Positions 26,287-35,352 of a stretch of 64,000 bases of DNA are shown here, piece after piece. A model generated the notes under the pieces. That model saw only the letters and a program-made list of their open reading frames with translations, made no database searches and was not told where the DNA came from. This DNA comes from JAITVB01 sp031553805 (GTDB lineage: Bacteria > Bacteroidota > Bacteroidia > Bacteroidales > Rikenellaceae): positions 1 through 64,000 of the forward strand of contig JAVBLC010000007.1 of NCBI GenBank assembly GCA_031553805.1. Reading direction: 5' to 3'. A program made the translations under genes and the position numbers. Numbering within the stretch: the stretch's first letter is position 1; each line of letters begins with the position of its first letter.

Positions 26287-27267
26287 TTACTCTTTTTTGC
26301 GTCCGGCCTTTTCAATAATTACGGCCAAGAGGATCACCAGGCCCTTGATCACCTGTTGCCAGAACGGCGACACGTTGAGCAGTACGAGCCCATTGTTGAG
26401 CACACCGATGATCAGCGCCCCGATCACCGTGCCGATGATCGACCCTTTGCCGCCGTTGAGCGAGGTACCGCCGATCACCACCGCGGCGATCGAGTCGAGT
26501 TCGTAGCCCATCCCGGCATTGGGCTGCGCCGAATCGAGGCGGGCCGTTACCAAAATCCCCGCCACGGCCGAAAGCACCCCGGCCAGCGTGTAAACCACCA
26601 TCTTCACCCGGCGGACGTTGACCCCCGACAGGCGCGTCGCTTTCTCGTTCCCGCCCACGGCGTAGATATAACGCCCAGTCTTGGTCTTACGCACGAAGAA
26701 CGTAAAGAGCGCGATCACCCCGATCGACACCCACACCGGCATCGGGATGCCGAGCCACCAGCCCGTGCCGACGAACGCGAACGTTTCGCCCAGTCCCGTA
26801 ATCGGAAAACCGCCCGTATAGAGCATCGTAAAGCCGCGAGCCATCGTCAGCATCGCCAGCGTAGCGACGAACGGAGGTACCTTGAACCGGGTGACCATCA
26901 ACCCGTTGAACCACCCTAACGCGCCGCCGACGATCAGCGCGGCGAGCACCACACCGAAGAAGGTGAAGCCGATAAACGTGTCGATCCCGGTGATCCCGAT
27001 CCCCCACTTCATCAGCCCGGCGGCTATGGCCCCGCTGAAGGCAAGGACCGAACCGACCGACAGGTCGATCCCGCCGGTGAGGATCACCAGCGTCATCCCG
27101 ACCGAGATACAGAGGTTTACGGAAACCTGCCGCATGACGTTGAACAGGTTATCGGCCGTCGCGAATTTATCGGAAAGCAGGGTCATCGCCAACACCATCA
27201 GCGCCAGGGCGAAGAGATGTTGCAGGAACGATGTGTTGAGTTTGGGCTTTAATGCAATTGGGGCCAT
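26287..27267 (-). CDS. Ribose-type sugar ABC permease
   Basis: 326-residue inner-membrane permease of the RbsC/AraH/XylH class. About eight to ten hydrophobic helices are visible, and the family motifs VGSVLAFSGA, GGNEKATRLSG (the ATPase-contact loop) and GGTSLNGGKGSIIGT are present. It is the last gene of the nine-gene locus and starts 6 bases after the ATPase gene. A sugar ABC importer is uncommon in Bacteroidetes. The sugar is not readable; gene context suggests a branched or five-carbon plant sugar. Confidence 0.92.
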   Translation of the reverse strand: MAPIALKPKLNTSFLQHLFALALMVLAMTLLSDKFATADNLFNVMRQVSVNLCISVGMTLVILTGGIDLSVGSVLAFSGAIAAGLMKWGIGITGIDTFIGFTFFGVVLAALIVGGALGWFNGLMVTRFKVPPFVATLAMLTMARGFTMLYTGGFPITGLGETFAFVGTGWWLGIPMPVWVSIGVIALFTFFVRKTKTGRYIYAVGGNEKATRLSGVNVRRVKMVVYTLAGVLSAVAGILVTARLDSAQPNAGMGYELDSIAAVVIGGTSLNGGKGSIIGTVIGALIIGVLNNGLVLLNVSPFWQQVIKGLVILLAVIIEKAGRKKE

Positions 27268-27273
27268 CGGTCG

Positions 27274-28800
27274 CTATTTTTCGGGTAACGATGCTTTTAG
27301 TATCTTTTCTTCGGAAAATTCTTCGCGGGAAAATTGGCCGGTCAGGCGTCCCTCGCACAGGGTGATGATTCGGTCGGAAATGGCCATGATCTCGGGCAAT
27401 TCCGACGAAATGACGACGATCGCCATTCCCTTGGCGGCCAACTCGTCGATCAGGCGGTAGATCTCGTTCTTGGCGTTGATGTCGATCCCGCGCGTGGGTT
27501 CGTCGAGCAGCAGGATGTCGGGGTCGGTCAACAGCCATTTCGACAGGACGACCTTCTGCTGGTTGCCGCCGCTGAGCTCCTGGGCCTTCTGGCGCACGGA
27601 GTGCGACTTGATGCCCAGTTTCTTGCGGAATTCCTCGGCCTGGGCGCGTTCGCTGCGGAAATGGAGAACGCCCCCTTTCAACACACGGTTCAACGAAGCC
27701 AGGGCGGTGTTCTGGGCGATGTCCATTTCGAGCACCAGGCCGTCGACCTTGCGGTCTTCGGGGATCAGCGCGATGCCGTGGCCGATCGCCTCTTTCGGGC
27801 TGCGGGGCATCACTTCGCGTCCGCCAATGAGCAGTTTCCCGGTACCCCGCCGGCCGTGCAGGCCAAAAATGGTTTCGAACAGCTCGGTGCGCCCGGCCCC
27901 CATCAGGCCGTAGATGCCCAGCACCTCTGAAGCATGTACTTCGAAACAAATGTCTTTCACAACGTGTTTCGCCCCCTCGGCCGCCCGCAGGCAGATGTTC
28001 TGCGCCTCAAGCCGTTTTTCGCCTACCGGGTGCGAGCGTTTTACGAACAAGTCCTTGCGTTCGCGTCCCACCATCAGGCGAATGATCTCCTCGACCGGGG
28101 TGTTCGACACCTCGCTTTCACTGATGAATTTCCCATCCCGAAGCACGGTTACCCGATTGGCGATCTGGGTCAATTCGTCCATCTTGTGGGTGATGTAAAC
28201 GATCCCCACCCCTTTGGCCGTAAGCGACGCAATGGTTTTAAAGAGCAACGCCGTTTCGTTTTCGGAGAGCGAAGACGTGGGTTCGTCCATGATCAGCACC
28301 CGGGCGTCGAACGAAAGCGCCTTGGCGATCTCGACCACCTGTTGCTGGCCCACGCGCAGGTCGCCTACCAGCCGGTGGGTATCTTCGGTAAATTGCAGGC
28401 GATCCAGGATTTCGCGGGCCTGGCGATGCATCTTCTTGTAATCGATCGTGCCGAACAAGGTCTGGGGTTCGCGCCCCAGGAAAATATTTTCAGCGACGGA
28501 AAGATAAGGGATCAGGTTCAACTCCTGGTGGATCATCGAGATGCCCGCCCGTTGGGCGTCGGCCGTACTCTTGAAATGGACCTCCTCGCCGCCGAGCAGC
28601 ACCTGGCCTTCGTATTCGGTATAAGTCCCCGAGATAATATTCATCAGGGTCGACTTGCCGGCGCCGTTTTCGCCCACGATGGCGTTGACCTGCCCGGCGT
28701 AGATGTTGAAATCGACGCCGTCGAGGGCCAGCACGCCGGGCCACCGCTTGGTGATTCCGCGCGCGGCAAGAAGGATCGGAGGAACAAGGTCGTTATTCAT
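27274..28800 (-). CDS. Ribose-type sugar ABC ATPase (two domains)
   Basis: 508-residue duplicated ATPase of the RbsA/MglA class that drives sugar import. The first half has Walker A GENGAGKST, signature VGQQQVVEIAKAL and Walker B VLIMDEPTSSLS. The second half has the degenerate GLMGAGRTELF, as usual in this class, plus SGGNQQKVVLSKWL and LLLDEPTRGID. It overlaps the DUF2291 gene by 8 bases and precedes the permease gene by 6. Confidence 0.94.
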   Translation of the reverse strand: MNNDLVPPILLAARGITKRWPGVLALDGVDFNIYAGQVNAIVGENGAGKSTLMNIISGTYTEYEGQVLLGGEEVHFKSTADAQRAGISMIHQELNLIPYLSVAENIFLGREPQTLFGTIDYKKMHRQAREILDRLQFTEDTHRLVGDLRVGQQQVVEIAKALSFDARVLIMDEPTSSLSENETALLFKTIASLTAKGVGIVYITHKMDELTQIANRVTVLRDGKFISESEVSNTPVEEIIRLMVGRERKDLFVKRSHPVGEKRLEAQNICLRAAEGAKHVVKDICFEVHASEVLGIYGLMGAGRTELFETIFGLHGRRGTGKLLIGGREVMPRSPKEAIGHGIALIPEDRKVDGLVLEMDIAQNTALASLNRVLKGGVLHFRSERAQAEEFRKKLGIKSHSVRQKAQELSGGNQQKVVLSKWLLTDPDILLLDEPTRGIDINAKNEIYRLIDELAAKGMAIVVISSELPEIMAISDRIITLCEGRLTGQFSREEFSEEKILKASLPEK

Positions 28801-29470
28801 CGATAACGTTTATAACGGGCATCTTAAAAGATGGTGGTTCAGGTGCCAGCATAATGACCTCGAGTTTCAGGGGGACGATCCGCAGGCTTTCGGGCGCAGG
28901 GCGGTCGGCGTAGACATCGGTCGCCCCGGCAAAGGCGATCAGCGCCCATTTTTTGATCCCGGGCAATACGGGGACGATCACCAACGAATCGATCCGCTGG
29001 TTGATCTGTGACGAAACCAGGTTGAAATCCATCGTGTTCTCGAACGCATCGATATCAAACACGCCCGAAGCTTCGCGCACCGTGTTGCTAAAGATCCGGC
29101 CGCAGGCAAGGGCGTAGGCTGTCCGGTTCGGAGAGCTGATCGAAAGAAAGTCTTTGTCGATACCGGTCACCACGACCGTGTCTTTCACGAAGATCGACTT
29201 CGGAAAACCGATGCCGATGTTTTTACCATATTTGTCGGCCAGGGTCTTCGGGTCGGCCTGCAGCAGGCTGTCGAAGGTGTGTAGGTCGAGCGCTGCGGCG
29301 AGGAGCGAGTCGAGGTCGTGGTTCCAAAAACGGTCGACCATCTCTTCCGGGTCGAACACCACTCCGGCCAGCCGGGCGTTACGTTCCGATAATTTTTCGA
29401 TGCGGATCGAACCTACGATGCAAGCCACTGCTGCGGCCGCTGCCAGGACGATATAAATGACCTTTTTCAT
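28793..29470 (-). CDS. DUF2291-family membrane-anchored protein
   Basis: 225 residues with a single N-terminal membrane segment (VIYIVLAAAAAVACIVGSI) and a periplasmic body. The segments FDPEEMVDRFW and FNLVSSQINQRIDSLVI, with PGIKKWALIAFAG, match DUF2291 proteins, which are found in ribose-type ABC importer operons. Their role is unknown; helping the binding protein or permease is a reasonable guess. It sits between the binding-protein and ATPase genes. Confidence 0.75.
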   Translation of the reverse strand: MKKVIYIVLAAAAAVACIVGSIRIEKLSERNARLAGVVFDPEEMVDRFWNHDLDSLLAAALDLHTFDSLLQADPKTLADKYGKNIGIGFPKSIFVKDTVVVTGIDKDFLSISSPNRTAYALACGRIFSNTVREASGVFDIDAFENTMDFNLVSSQINQRIDSLVIVPVLPGIKKWALIAFAGATDVYADRPAPESLRIVPLKLEVIMLAPEPPSFKMPVINVIDE

Positions 29471-29482
29471 CGGGCGCGCGGG

Positions 29483-30427
29483 TTATTTGGGTAAGTATTG
29501 GTCTACGTTGTCGGCGGTCACCATTTCGACCACCACGGGCATCTTCTCCGTAAAGTCGCGGTCACCGGTAAGCCAGCGGTCGGCCAGTTCGGCCGCCGCG
29601 CGGGCGATCACCACCGGGAACTGCATTCCCGTGGCTTCGATCTTGCCGTCGCGGATCGCCAGCAACACATCCTCGGCGCCGTCGAACCCGAAAATTTTTA
29701 TTTGTTTGGCCTTACCTGCTGCCAAAACAGCTTGGTAAGCGCCCATCGCCATCGCATCGTTACCGCAGAAAACAGCCACGATGTCGGGATGGGCCTGGAG
29801 TATCGATTCGAGCACCTCCATCGCCTTGTTGCGGTCGAAGTCGGCGCTCTGCTGGGCCACCATTTCTAGGCCGGGGTAGAGGTCAACCACCGCGTGGAAA
29901 CCGCGCGAACGGTTCCACGTGTTGTTGTCACCCACCAGGCCGAGTAACTCGGCATATTTCCCTGTTTCGCCCACCCGCTCGACAAAGCGCTGACCAAGCT
30001 GGACACACCCGTAATAATTATCGGAAAGGATTTGTGACGTCGCCACCCCGCGGGCATTGATCTCGCGGTCCATGCAGAAGACCGGGATACCGGCGGCCTT
30101 GGCTGCCCGCACATTGACCACCGAGCCGTTGGCGTCGGTCGGATTGAACAGGATGGCCTTGAACCCGGAAGCGATGATGTTGTCAAAATGTTCGGTCTCT
30201 TTCGACGAGTTATTCTGCGAGTCGAAGATCACCGCTTCGTAGCCCAACTCCTCGGCGCGCGCCTTGGCGCTCTCGCCCAACACGACAAACCACGGATTGT
30301 TGAGGGTCGAGATAACGACCGCCATCCGTGGTTTTTCGTCCTTATCCGCACGTTGGCCGCAACCGGAGAAACCGATTACGATCAGCAACACGGCCAAAAT
30401 GCTTTTCAACAGGCCTTTCATAGTCAA
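29483..30427 (-). CDS. Ribose-type sugar-binding protein
   Basis: 314-residue periplasmic binding protein of the RbsB (PBP1) class with a lipoprotein-like signal (LLKSILAVLLIVIGFSGC). Two lobes are visible: MAVVISTLNNPWFVVLGESA near the start, and FCGNDAMAMGAYQAVLAAG plus FGFDGAEDVLLAI in the second lobe. The substrate cannot be read from the sequence; the neighbouring isomerase, kinase and transketolase genes favour a sugar such as D-apiose. Confidence 0.93.
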   Translation of the reverse strand: MTMKGLLKSILAVLLIVIGFSGCGQRADKDEKPRMAVVISTLNNPWFVVLGESAKARAEELGYEAVIFDSQNNSSKETEHFDNIIASGFKAILFNPTDANGSVVNVRAAKAAGIPVFCMDREINARGVATSQILSDNYYGCVQLGQRFVERVGETGKYAELLGLVGDNNTWNRSRGFHAVVDLYPGLEMVAQQSADFDRNKAMEVLESILQAHPDIVAVFCGNDAMAMGAYQAVLAAGKAKQIKIFGFDGAEDVLLAIRDGKIEATGMQFPVVIARAAAELADRWLTGDRDFTEKMPVVVEMVTADNVDQYLPK

Positions 30428-30449
30428 TTTGTCTTGGGGAGTAAGGGAA

Positions 30450-30471
30450 ACGGGGAGGTCGCTCTCCCCGT
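30450..30471 (-). promoter_or_regulatory. Intercistronic hairpin before the binding-protein gene
   Basis: An 8-bp stem (ACGGGGAG with CTCCCCGT) with a six-base loop lies between the isomerase stop and the binding-protein start on the leftward transcript. Such hairpins often stabilise or partly end a transcript so that the binding protein is made in excess. Confidence 0.45.
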
Positions 30472-30480
30472 CCCTGAAGG

Positions 30481-31905
30481 CTATTCGTGGCGGTAAACGT
30501 CCCAGCCGAGGTAGTTCTCAACGGCTTCTTCGACGATCCCGGCTACGTGTCCGCGGCCCATGGCCACGTGGTGTTCGAAACCGTTCTTGCAGATGAACTT
30601 CATCAGGTACTGCAGGTTGTCGATCTCGGTCACCGCAATGCCGCCGTCCATGCCGTAGGGATCGGCCGTGATCTGGCCGTCGCCGGTGTAGGCTTTGATC
30701 GTGCCCGTGGTGTCGTCGGTCGAGATGCGGAAGTACGAGAACGGGCCCGCGGCTACTTTTCCTTTCACCGCACCGAAGGTGTCTTCCTGACCGAGCACGG
30801 TACCCAGCACGTCGAGGCTTGAGATTTCGATCTCGCCCTTGATGAACGATTTCGGGAAGTTGCCGCAATGGGTCAGGACGCATTTATTGCGCTGGGCGGC
30901 AAAATTATTGTTCCAGTCGAGCAGCGCCGGCGGATTGCCCGAGGCCAGCAGCAGGGCGTACATCGACACCGCACCGGCGATGTCCATTTCGCAGGCGGCC
31001 GGCAGGAGTTTTTCGCCCAGCATACTCATCGTCACGCAGGTCGCGCAACCGTAGGTTTTTTGCAGCGAGTCCCAGCACTCGATCGCCACGGCGTCGATCT
31101 GGTTGGCGGCCATCCAGTCTTCGATGGCGATTCCGAGGGCAGCCTGGCGGGCGATCTTGTCGGCGGTCACGCGGGCCGGAATTTTGCCGTAGGCCTTCAA
31201 TTCTTCGACGCGTTTCACGAGGCGGGCGTCGTCGGCCGGCATATTCTCAGCCGCTTGGATCAGCAGGGGCAACCCGACCGGAATGACGGTAATCCCTGAA
31301 GCCTGCAACAGTTTTTCGCTCGCGCGCACGGTCTGGAAACCGGCCGGACGCGACCCGATGGCCCCGATGCGGGCCGAGCTCAGGCCGTTCACCACGCGAC
31401 AGATGGCCGCAAACCGGTTGACGTCATTCTCGAAAAGTTCGCTATCCAAGGGATAGGTGTGGTAGGTGGTATCGGTAAACGGAATCCCGTATTGGTAAAA
31501 GTTATTGCAAACCGAAATCTTGCCGCAGAACGCGTCGCGGCGGCTGTGCACGTCAACCTTGTCGTTATCGTCATCGCACGCCTGCACCAGCACGGGTACG
31601 TCGAGTTTCGCCAGGTTGATGCTGTTCACGATCCCCAGTTCGTCGCCGAAGTTGGGCAACACGACGATGATCCCGTCAATGCGGTCGCGGTTTTCGCGGA
31701 AGAGGGTGGCACATTTCTGCGCGTCTTCGTAAGTTTCGATGCTACCGCCGGTCGGGGTGGCATCGGTGGGCAGGATCACATAATCGTAGCCCAGTTTTTC
31801 CATTTTCTTGAGCAGCACGGGGCGTGCTTCGGCGGCCAACGCTTTGTTGAAGATGTTGCGGGTACCGACGATCAGACCAAAGGTCAATTTCTTTTTGTAA
31901 GCCAT
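30481..31905 (-). CDS. L-fucose/arabinose isomerase-family sugar isomerase
   Basis: 474-residue protein with the fucose-isomerase fold: an N-terminal Rossmann part (FGLIVGTRNIFN to about 170), a middle part, and a C-terminal barrel. Likely metal or substrate residues are in DAVAIECWDSL (Glu, Asp), EMDIAGAVSMYAL and LTHCGNFPKSF. It would convert an aldose to a ketose. With a split transketolase and an FGGY kinase next door, it is a good candidate D-apiose isomerase making apulose. Alternatives are L-fucose or D-arabinose isomerase. Its own promoter lies upstream at 32009. Confidence 0.8.
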   Translation of the reverse strand: MAYKKKLTFGLIVGTRNIFNKALAAEARPVLLKKMEKLGYDYVILPTDATPTGGSIETYEDAQKCATLFRENRDRIDGIIVVLPNFGDELGIVNSINLAKLDVPVLVQACDDDNDKVDVHSRRDAFCGKISVCNNFYQYGIPFTDTTYHTYPLDSELFENDVNRFAAICRVVNGLSSARIGAIGSRPAGFQTVRASEKLLQASGITVIPVGLPLLIQAAENMPADDARLVKRVEELKAYGKIPARVTADKIARQAALGIAIEDWMAANQIDAVAIECWDSLQKTYGCATCVTMSMLGEKLLPAACEMDIAGAVSMYALLLASGNPPALLDWNNNFAAQRNKCVLTHCGNFPKSFIKGEIEISSLDVLGTVLGQEDTFGAVKGKVAAGPFSYFRISTDDTTGTIKAYTGDGQITADPYGMDGGIAVTEIDNLQYLMKFICKNGFEHHVAMGRGHVAGIVEEAVENYLGWDVYRHE

Positions 31906-31933
31906 AGTATCGTATTTTTTCGTGTTTTCGCAG

Positions 31934-31968
31934 GGTGCCTCCCGGCACTCGGAATGATTACTTTACTT
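31934..31968 (+). repeat. GTGCCTCCCGGCAC motif, copy near the isomerase gene
   Basis: Copy of the dispersed motif, GGTGCCTCCCGGCACTCGGA, followed by ATTACTTTAC. A degenerate second copy (GTACCTTCCGGCATCTGGAG) follows at about 31975. Both lie in the leader of the leftward isomerase gene. Confidence 0.55.
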
Positions 31969-32008
31969 CATAAAGTACCTTCCGGCATCTGGAGGGATGT
32001 TTATTTAC

Positions 32009-32016
32009 AAATATAA
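32009..32016 (-). promoter_or_regulatory. Promoter -7 box for the isomerase-importer genes
   Basis: On the minus strand TATATTTG matches the -7 box, about 105 bases before the isomerase start. It lies between kinase and isomerase genes, so the isomerase and importer genes probably form their own transcript besides any read-through. Confidence 0.55.
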
Positions 32017-32057
32017 CGAAATTTCTGCGTCGGTGAGATGCTTTTCCAGACAAAAAC

Positions 32058-33548
32058 TTATGCCTTGTCCGAACGCACCCTCCGCACGGCTTCGAGCCAT
32101 CCGCCGTGGAGGCGGGCCACTTCCGCGCGGGCCATCTGCGGGGCCACCGGACGGTCGCCGGTACGGATCGCCGCCGCTTCGTCCAACGAATGCCACGCCC
32201 CGCGCGCCAACCCGTTCATCACCACCGCCCCCAGGGCCGAAGCCTCCTCGATGGGCGACACGTTGATCGGACTGCCGAGCATATCGGCCTGGAACTGCAT
32301 CAGGAAACGGTTTTTCGTCGGGCCGCCGTCGACACGCAACTCTTCGAGCGCAATACCTGCCCGGCCGGTCATCCCGTCGACCAGATCTTTCACCTGGTAA
32401 GCGATCGCTTCCAGGGCCGCTCTCACGACGTGGGCCTTGCCCGTGCCGAGCGTCAGGCCGCTGATCGCCGCCCGCGCCGACGGATCCCACCACGGGGCGC
32501 CCAATCCGGCAAAGGCCGGAACGAGGTAAACCCCGGCGTTATCGGCAATCTTCGTTGCCCACTCCTCAACCTCGGCCGGCGAACCGATCAATTGCAACTC
32601 ATCGGACAGCCATTTCAGGGTCGCCCCCGTGCAGTGGATATTGCCTTCAAAGGCGTAAAATACTTTTCCGCAGGCCGCAAACCCCACCGAGGTCACCAAC
32701 CCCGGGGCGGCGTGCCGAAATTTTTCGCCGATATTAATCATCACGGAAGACCCCGTGCCGTATGTCGCCTTGCCCATCCCCTCTCGGAAACACATCTGCC
32801 CGGCCAACGCACCGTGGGAATCGCCCATCACGCCGGCAATCGGAATCGGTTTCTCAAAGAAACCATTGGCATCGGTTTCGGCAAAGACCGAATCACAGGG
32901 CATAACTACCGGCGCCATCGAAAGCGGGATATCGAAAAGTTCGAAAAGCTCATTGTCCCAATCGAGCGTGTGGACGTTGAACAGCAGCGTACGCGAAGCG
33001 TTGGTGTAATCGGTGGCATGTACCGTCCCGCGCGAAAAATTCCAGATCAGCCAACTATCGATCGTGCCCATCAGCAGGTCGCCCTTCCCAGCGGCCTCAC
33101 GGGCGCCCGGAGTATTGTCCAGCAACCATTTGACACCGCTGGCCGAAAAATAGGGATCGATCAGCAAGCCCGTTTTTTCTTTGAACAGGTCACCGTGACC
33201 GGAATCGTTAAGCGTGCGACAGATCTCCTCGCCGCGCTGGCATTGCCACACCACGGCGTTGGCGATCGCCCGGCCCGTGTGGCGGTTCCACACCACGGCC
33301 GTTTCACGTTGGTTGGTCAGTGCGAGCGATGAAATTTCGTGCTTGTCGACCCCACTTTCCTCAACCACCTGCGCAATCGCGCTGACACAGTTTTCGAAAA
33401 TTTCGTGGGGATCGTGCTCGACCCAACCGGCATGGGGATAGATCTGGCGGTGAGGCACCGAAACACGGTGCCCCAGCCCTCCGTCGCGATCGAAAAGGAT
33501 CGCCTTGGTGGCCGACGTACTCTGGTCTATGGCGAGGACGTAACGCAT
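32058..33548 (-). CDS. FGGY-family sugar/polyol kinase
   Basis: 496-residue kinase close to glycerol kinase in pattern: LAIDQSTSATKAILFD at the start (phosphate-1), HPHAGWVEHDP-like region, ALTNQRETAVVW, GAKATYGTGSSVMINIG, and the catalytic-domain end LRVDGGPTKNRFLMQFQADM. FGGY kinases phosphorylate sugars or polyols such as glycerol, xylulose or apulose. Placed between the split transketolase and the isomerase, a ketose kinase role (apulose to apulose-4-phosphate) fits; a glycerol or dihydroxyacetone kinase role is the alternative. Confidence 0.88.
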   Translation of the reverse strand: MRYVLAIDQSTSATKAILFDRDGGLGHRVSVPHRQIYPHAGWVEHDPHEIFENCVSAIAQVVEESGVDKHEISSLALTNQRETAVVWNRHTGRAIANAVVWQCQRGEEICRTLNDSGHGDLFKEKTGLLIDPYFSASGVKWLLDNTPGAREAAGKGDLLMGTIDSWLIWNFSRGTVHATDYTNASRTLLFNVHTLDWDNELFELFDIPLSMAPVVMPCDSVFAETDANGFFEKPIPIAGVMGDSHGALAGQMCFREGMGKATYGTGSSVMINIGEKFRHAAPGLVTSVGFAACGKVFYAFEGNIHCTGATLKWLSDELQLIGSPAEVEEWATKIADNAGVYLVPAFAGLGAPWWDPSARAAISGLTLGTGKAHVVRAALEAIAYQVKDLVDGMTGRAGIALEELRVDGGPTKNRFLMQFQADMLGSPINVSPIEEASALGAVVMNGLARGAWHSLDEAAAIRTGDRPVAPQMARAEVARLHGGWLEAVRRVRSDKA

Positions 33549-33560
33549 CGCAGCAGCCGA

Positions 33561-34499
33561 TTATTTCTTCAGGAATTCGAGCGCCGTCTTCACAATGCCG
33601 GCCGCGTCGAGGCCATAATGGGCAAAGATTTCGAGCGGTTTGCCGTGGATCGCGTTTTCGTCCGGAATCCCGAGGATACGCATCGGCACCGGATGGTGTT
33701 GCGTCGTGATCTCGGCCACGATCGCACCCAAGCCGCCGTAGATGCTGTGCTCCTCGACAGTGATGATGCGTCCCGTTTCGCGGGCGGCACTCAGGATCGC
33801 GGCTTCGTCGGCCGGTTTGAGCGTGTGCATATCGATCACGCGGGCCGAGATGCCCTGGTTGCGCAGGATCTTCCCCGCTTCGAGGGCGTGGTAGACGGTT
33901 TCGCCCGTGGCAATGATCGCCAGATCGCTGCCCTCGAGCAACGTATTCGCTTTGCCGATCTCGAACGGAAAATCGTCGGTTTCGTAGACGTCGGGCACCG
34001 CATTGCGGCCCACGCGCACATAGCCCGGCACCGGCCGGTTGGCCAGCTCGCGGGTCAGCCGAGCCGTCTGGCGCACATCACAGGGCAGGAACACCTCCAT
34101 GCCCGGGAAGGTCCGCAGGGCGGCGATGTCGTGCAGGCTGTGGTGGGTCGACCCCAGAGCGCCGTAGCTCACGCCACCGCTCACGCCGACGATCTTCACC
34201 GGGTTGCCCGAGTAAGCCACGTCGACCTTCACCTGCTCCAGGCTGCGGGCTACGTAGAAACACGCCGGGCCGCAGACGAACACCTTCTTGCCGGCCGAAG
34301 CCAACCCGGCGCCGATGCCCACGGCATTCTGTTCGGCGATGCCCACTTCCACAAATTGCGCCGGAAGTTGTTCTGCAAAAGGGGTCAACGTCACCGAACC
34401 GCGCGCGTCGGTCGTAACGGCGACAATGTCTTTATCTTGTTTACCGAGTTCGAGCAGCGTGTTCGTAAAGCTCGTCCGGCAGGGAATTATTTTGCTCAT
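33561..34499 (-). CDS. Split transketolase, C-terminal subunit
   Basis: 312-residue subunit containing the pyrimidine-binding domain (about 1-170; VEVGIAEQNAVGIGAGLAS has the conserved Glu) and the C-terminal transketolase domain (about 185-312). It must pair with the N-terminal subunit next door to form an active ThDP enzyme. In the known apiose pathway the two-subunit apulose-4-phosphate transketolase (AptA/AptB) has this size. Start and the previous stop overlap as ATGA. Confidence 0.92.
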   Translation of the reverse strand: MSKIIPCRTSFTNTLLELGKQDKDIVAVTTDARGSVTLTPFAEQLPAQFVEVGIAEQNAVGIGAGLASAGKKVFVCGPACFYVARSLEQVKVDVAYSGNPVKIVGVSGGVSYGALGSTHHSLHDIAALRTFPGMEVFLPCDVRQTARLTRELANRPVPGYVRVGRNAVPDVYETDDFPFEIGKANTLLEGSDLAIIATGETVYHALEAGKILRNQGISARVIDMHTLKPADEAAILSAARETGRIITVEEHSIYGGLGAIVAEITTQHHPVPMRILGIPDENAIHGKPLEIFAHYGLDAAGIVKTALEFLKK

Positions 34500-35335
34500 T
34501 TCTTCAGGTTTTCAATGCGTTGTTCGATCTGGCGCACGGCGTCGTCGACCTGTTCGGCCGAAGGCACCCCGTGGTGCCAGGGCAGGCAGTTTTCCATGTA
34601 CGAGACGCCACAGCCCTTCGTCGTACGGGAGATGATCAGGTGCGGTTTCTTCACGATCGAAACCTGCAGCGCGTCGAGCGTCGCCACGATCTCTTCCATG
34701 CTGTCGCCGTTGATCTCGATCACGTCCCAGCCGAAGCTTTCCCAACGCTCGCGCATCGGTTCGAGCGACATCACGTTCTCGGTCGTGTCGCTGATCTGCA
34801 TCCCGTTGCGGTCGATGATCGCTACCAGGTTGTCAAGTTTATAGTGACCGGCAGCCATGGCGGCTTCGTAGATCGAGCCTTCGCCCTGCTCGCCGTCGCC
34901 CATCAGGACGTAGGTTTTGTACGATTTCCCGTCCATCCGGGCGGCAATCGCCATCCCCGCCCCGATCGAGAGGCCATGGCCCAGGGCGCCGCTGTTAACT
35001 TCGATGCCGGGGACTTCGACCGTCGGGTGACCCGCTAGCACCGACCCTACCTTGCCGTAGGTATCGAGCACGCTGTCTGGGAAAAATCCGGCTTTCGACA
35101 GCACACAGTACAGCCCTTCGACGCTGTGTCCTTTGCTCAGGATGAAACGGTCGCGGCCCGGCATCTTGGGATGCTGAGGGTCGACGTTCATCGTATGGAA
35201 GTAAAGCGCCGAAACCATATTGAGCGACGACATCGACCCTCCGATGTGCCCTCCCTGGGCCCGGAAGATGATCTCTACCACCCGCTTGCGCGCTTCTTCG
35301 GTCTTGATCTTCAGTTCTTTGATATTGCTTGTCAT
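34496..35335 (-). CDS. Split transketolase, N-terminal subunit
   Basis: 279-residue ThDP pyrophosphate-binding subunit: GGHIGGSMSS (usual first site), GHGLSIGAGMAIA and the metal-binding MGDGEQGEGSIYEA, with NRNGMQIS. The ATG at 35335 gives MTSNIKELKIK; the longer frame upstream overlaps the glycosidase gene. Its stop overlaps the start of the C-terminal subunit, so both are made together. It lies 17 bases downstream of the glycosidase gene. Confidence 0.92.
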   Translation of the reverse strand: MTSNIKELKIKTEEARKRVVEIIFRAQGGHIGGSMSSLNMVSALYFHTMNVDPQHPKMPGRDRFILSKGHSVEGLYCVLSKAGFFPDSVLDTYGKVGSVLAGHPTVEVPGIEVNSGALGHGLSIGAGMAIAARMDGKSYKTYVLMGDGEQGEGSIYEAAMAAGHYKLDNLVAIIDRNGMQISDTTENVMSLEPMRERWESFGWDVIEINGDSMEEIVATLDALQVSIVKKPHLIISRTTKGCGVSYMENCLPWHHGVPSAEQVDDAVRQIEQRIENLKK

Positions 35336-35352
35336 TACGTATGGTGTGTTTC

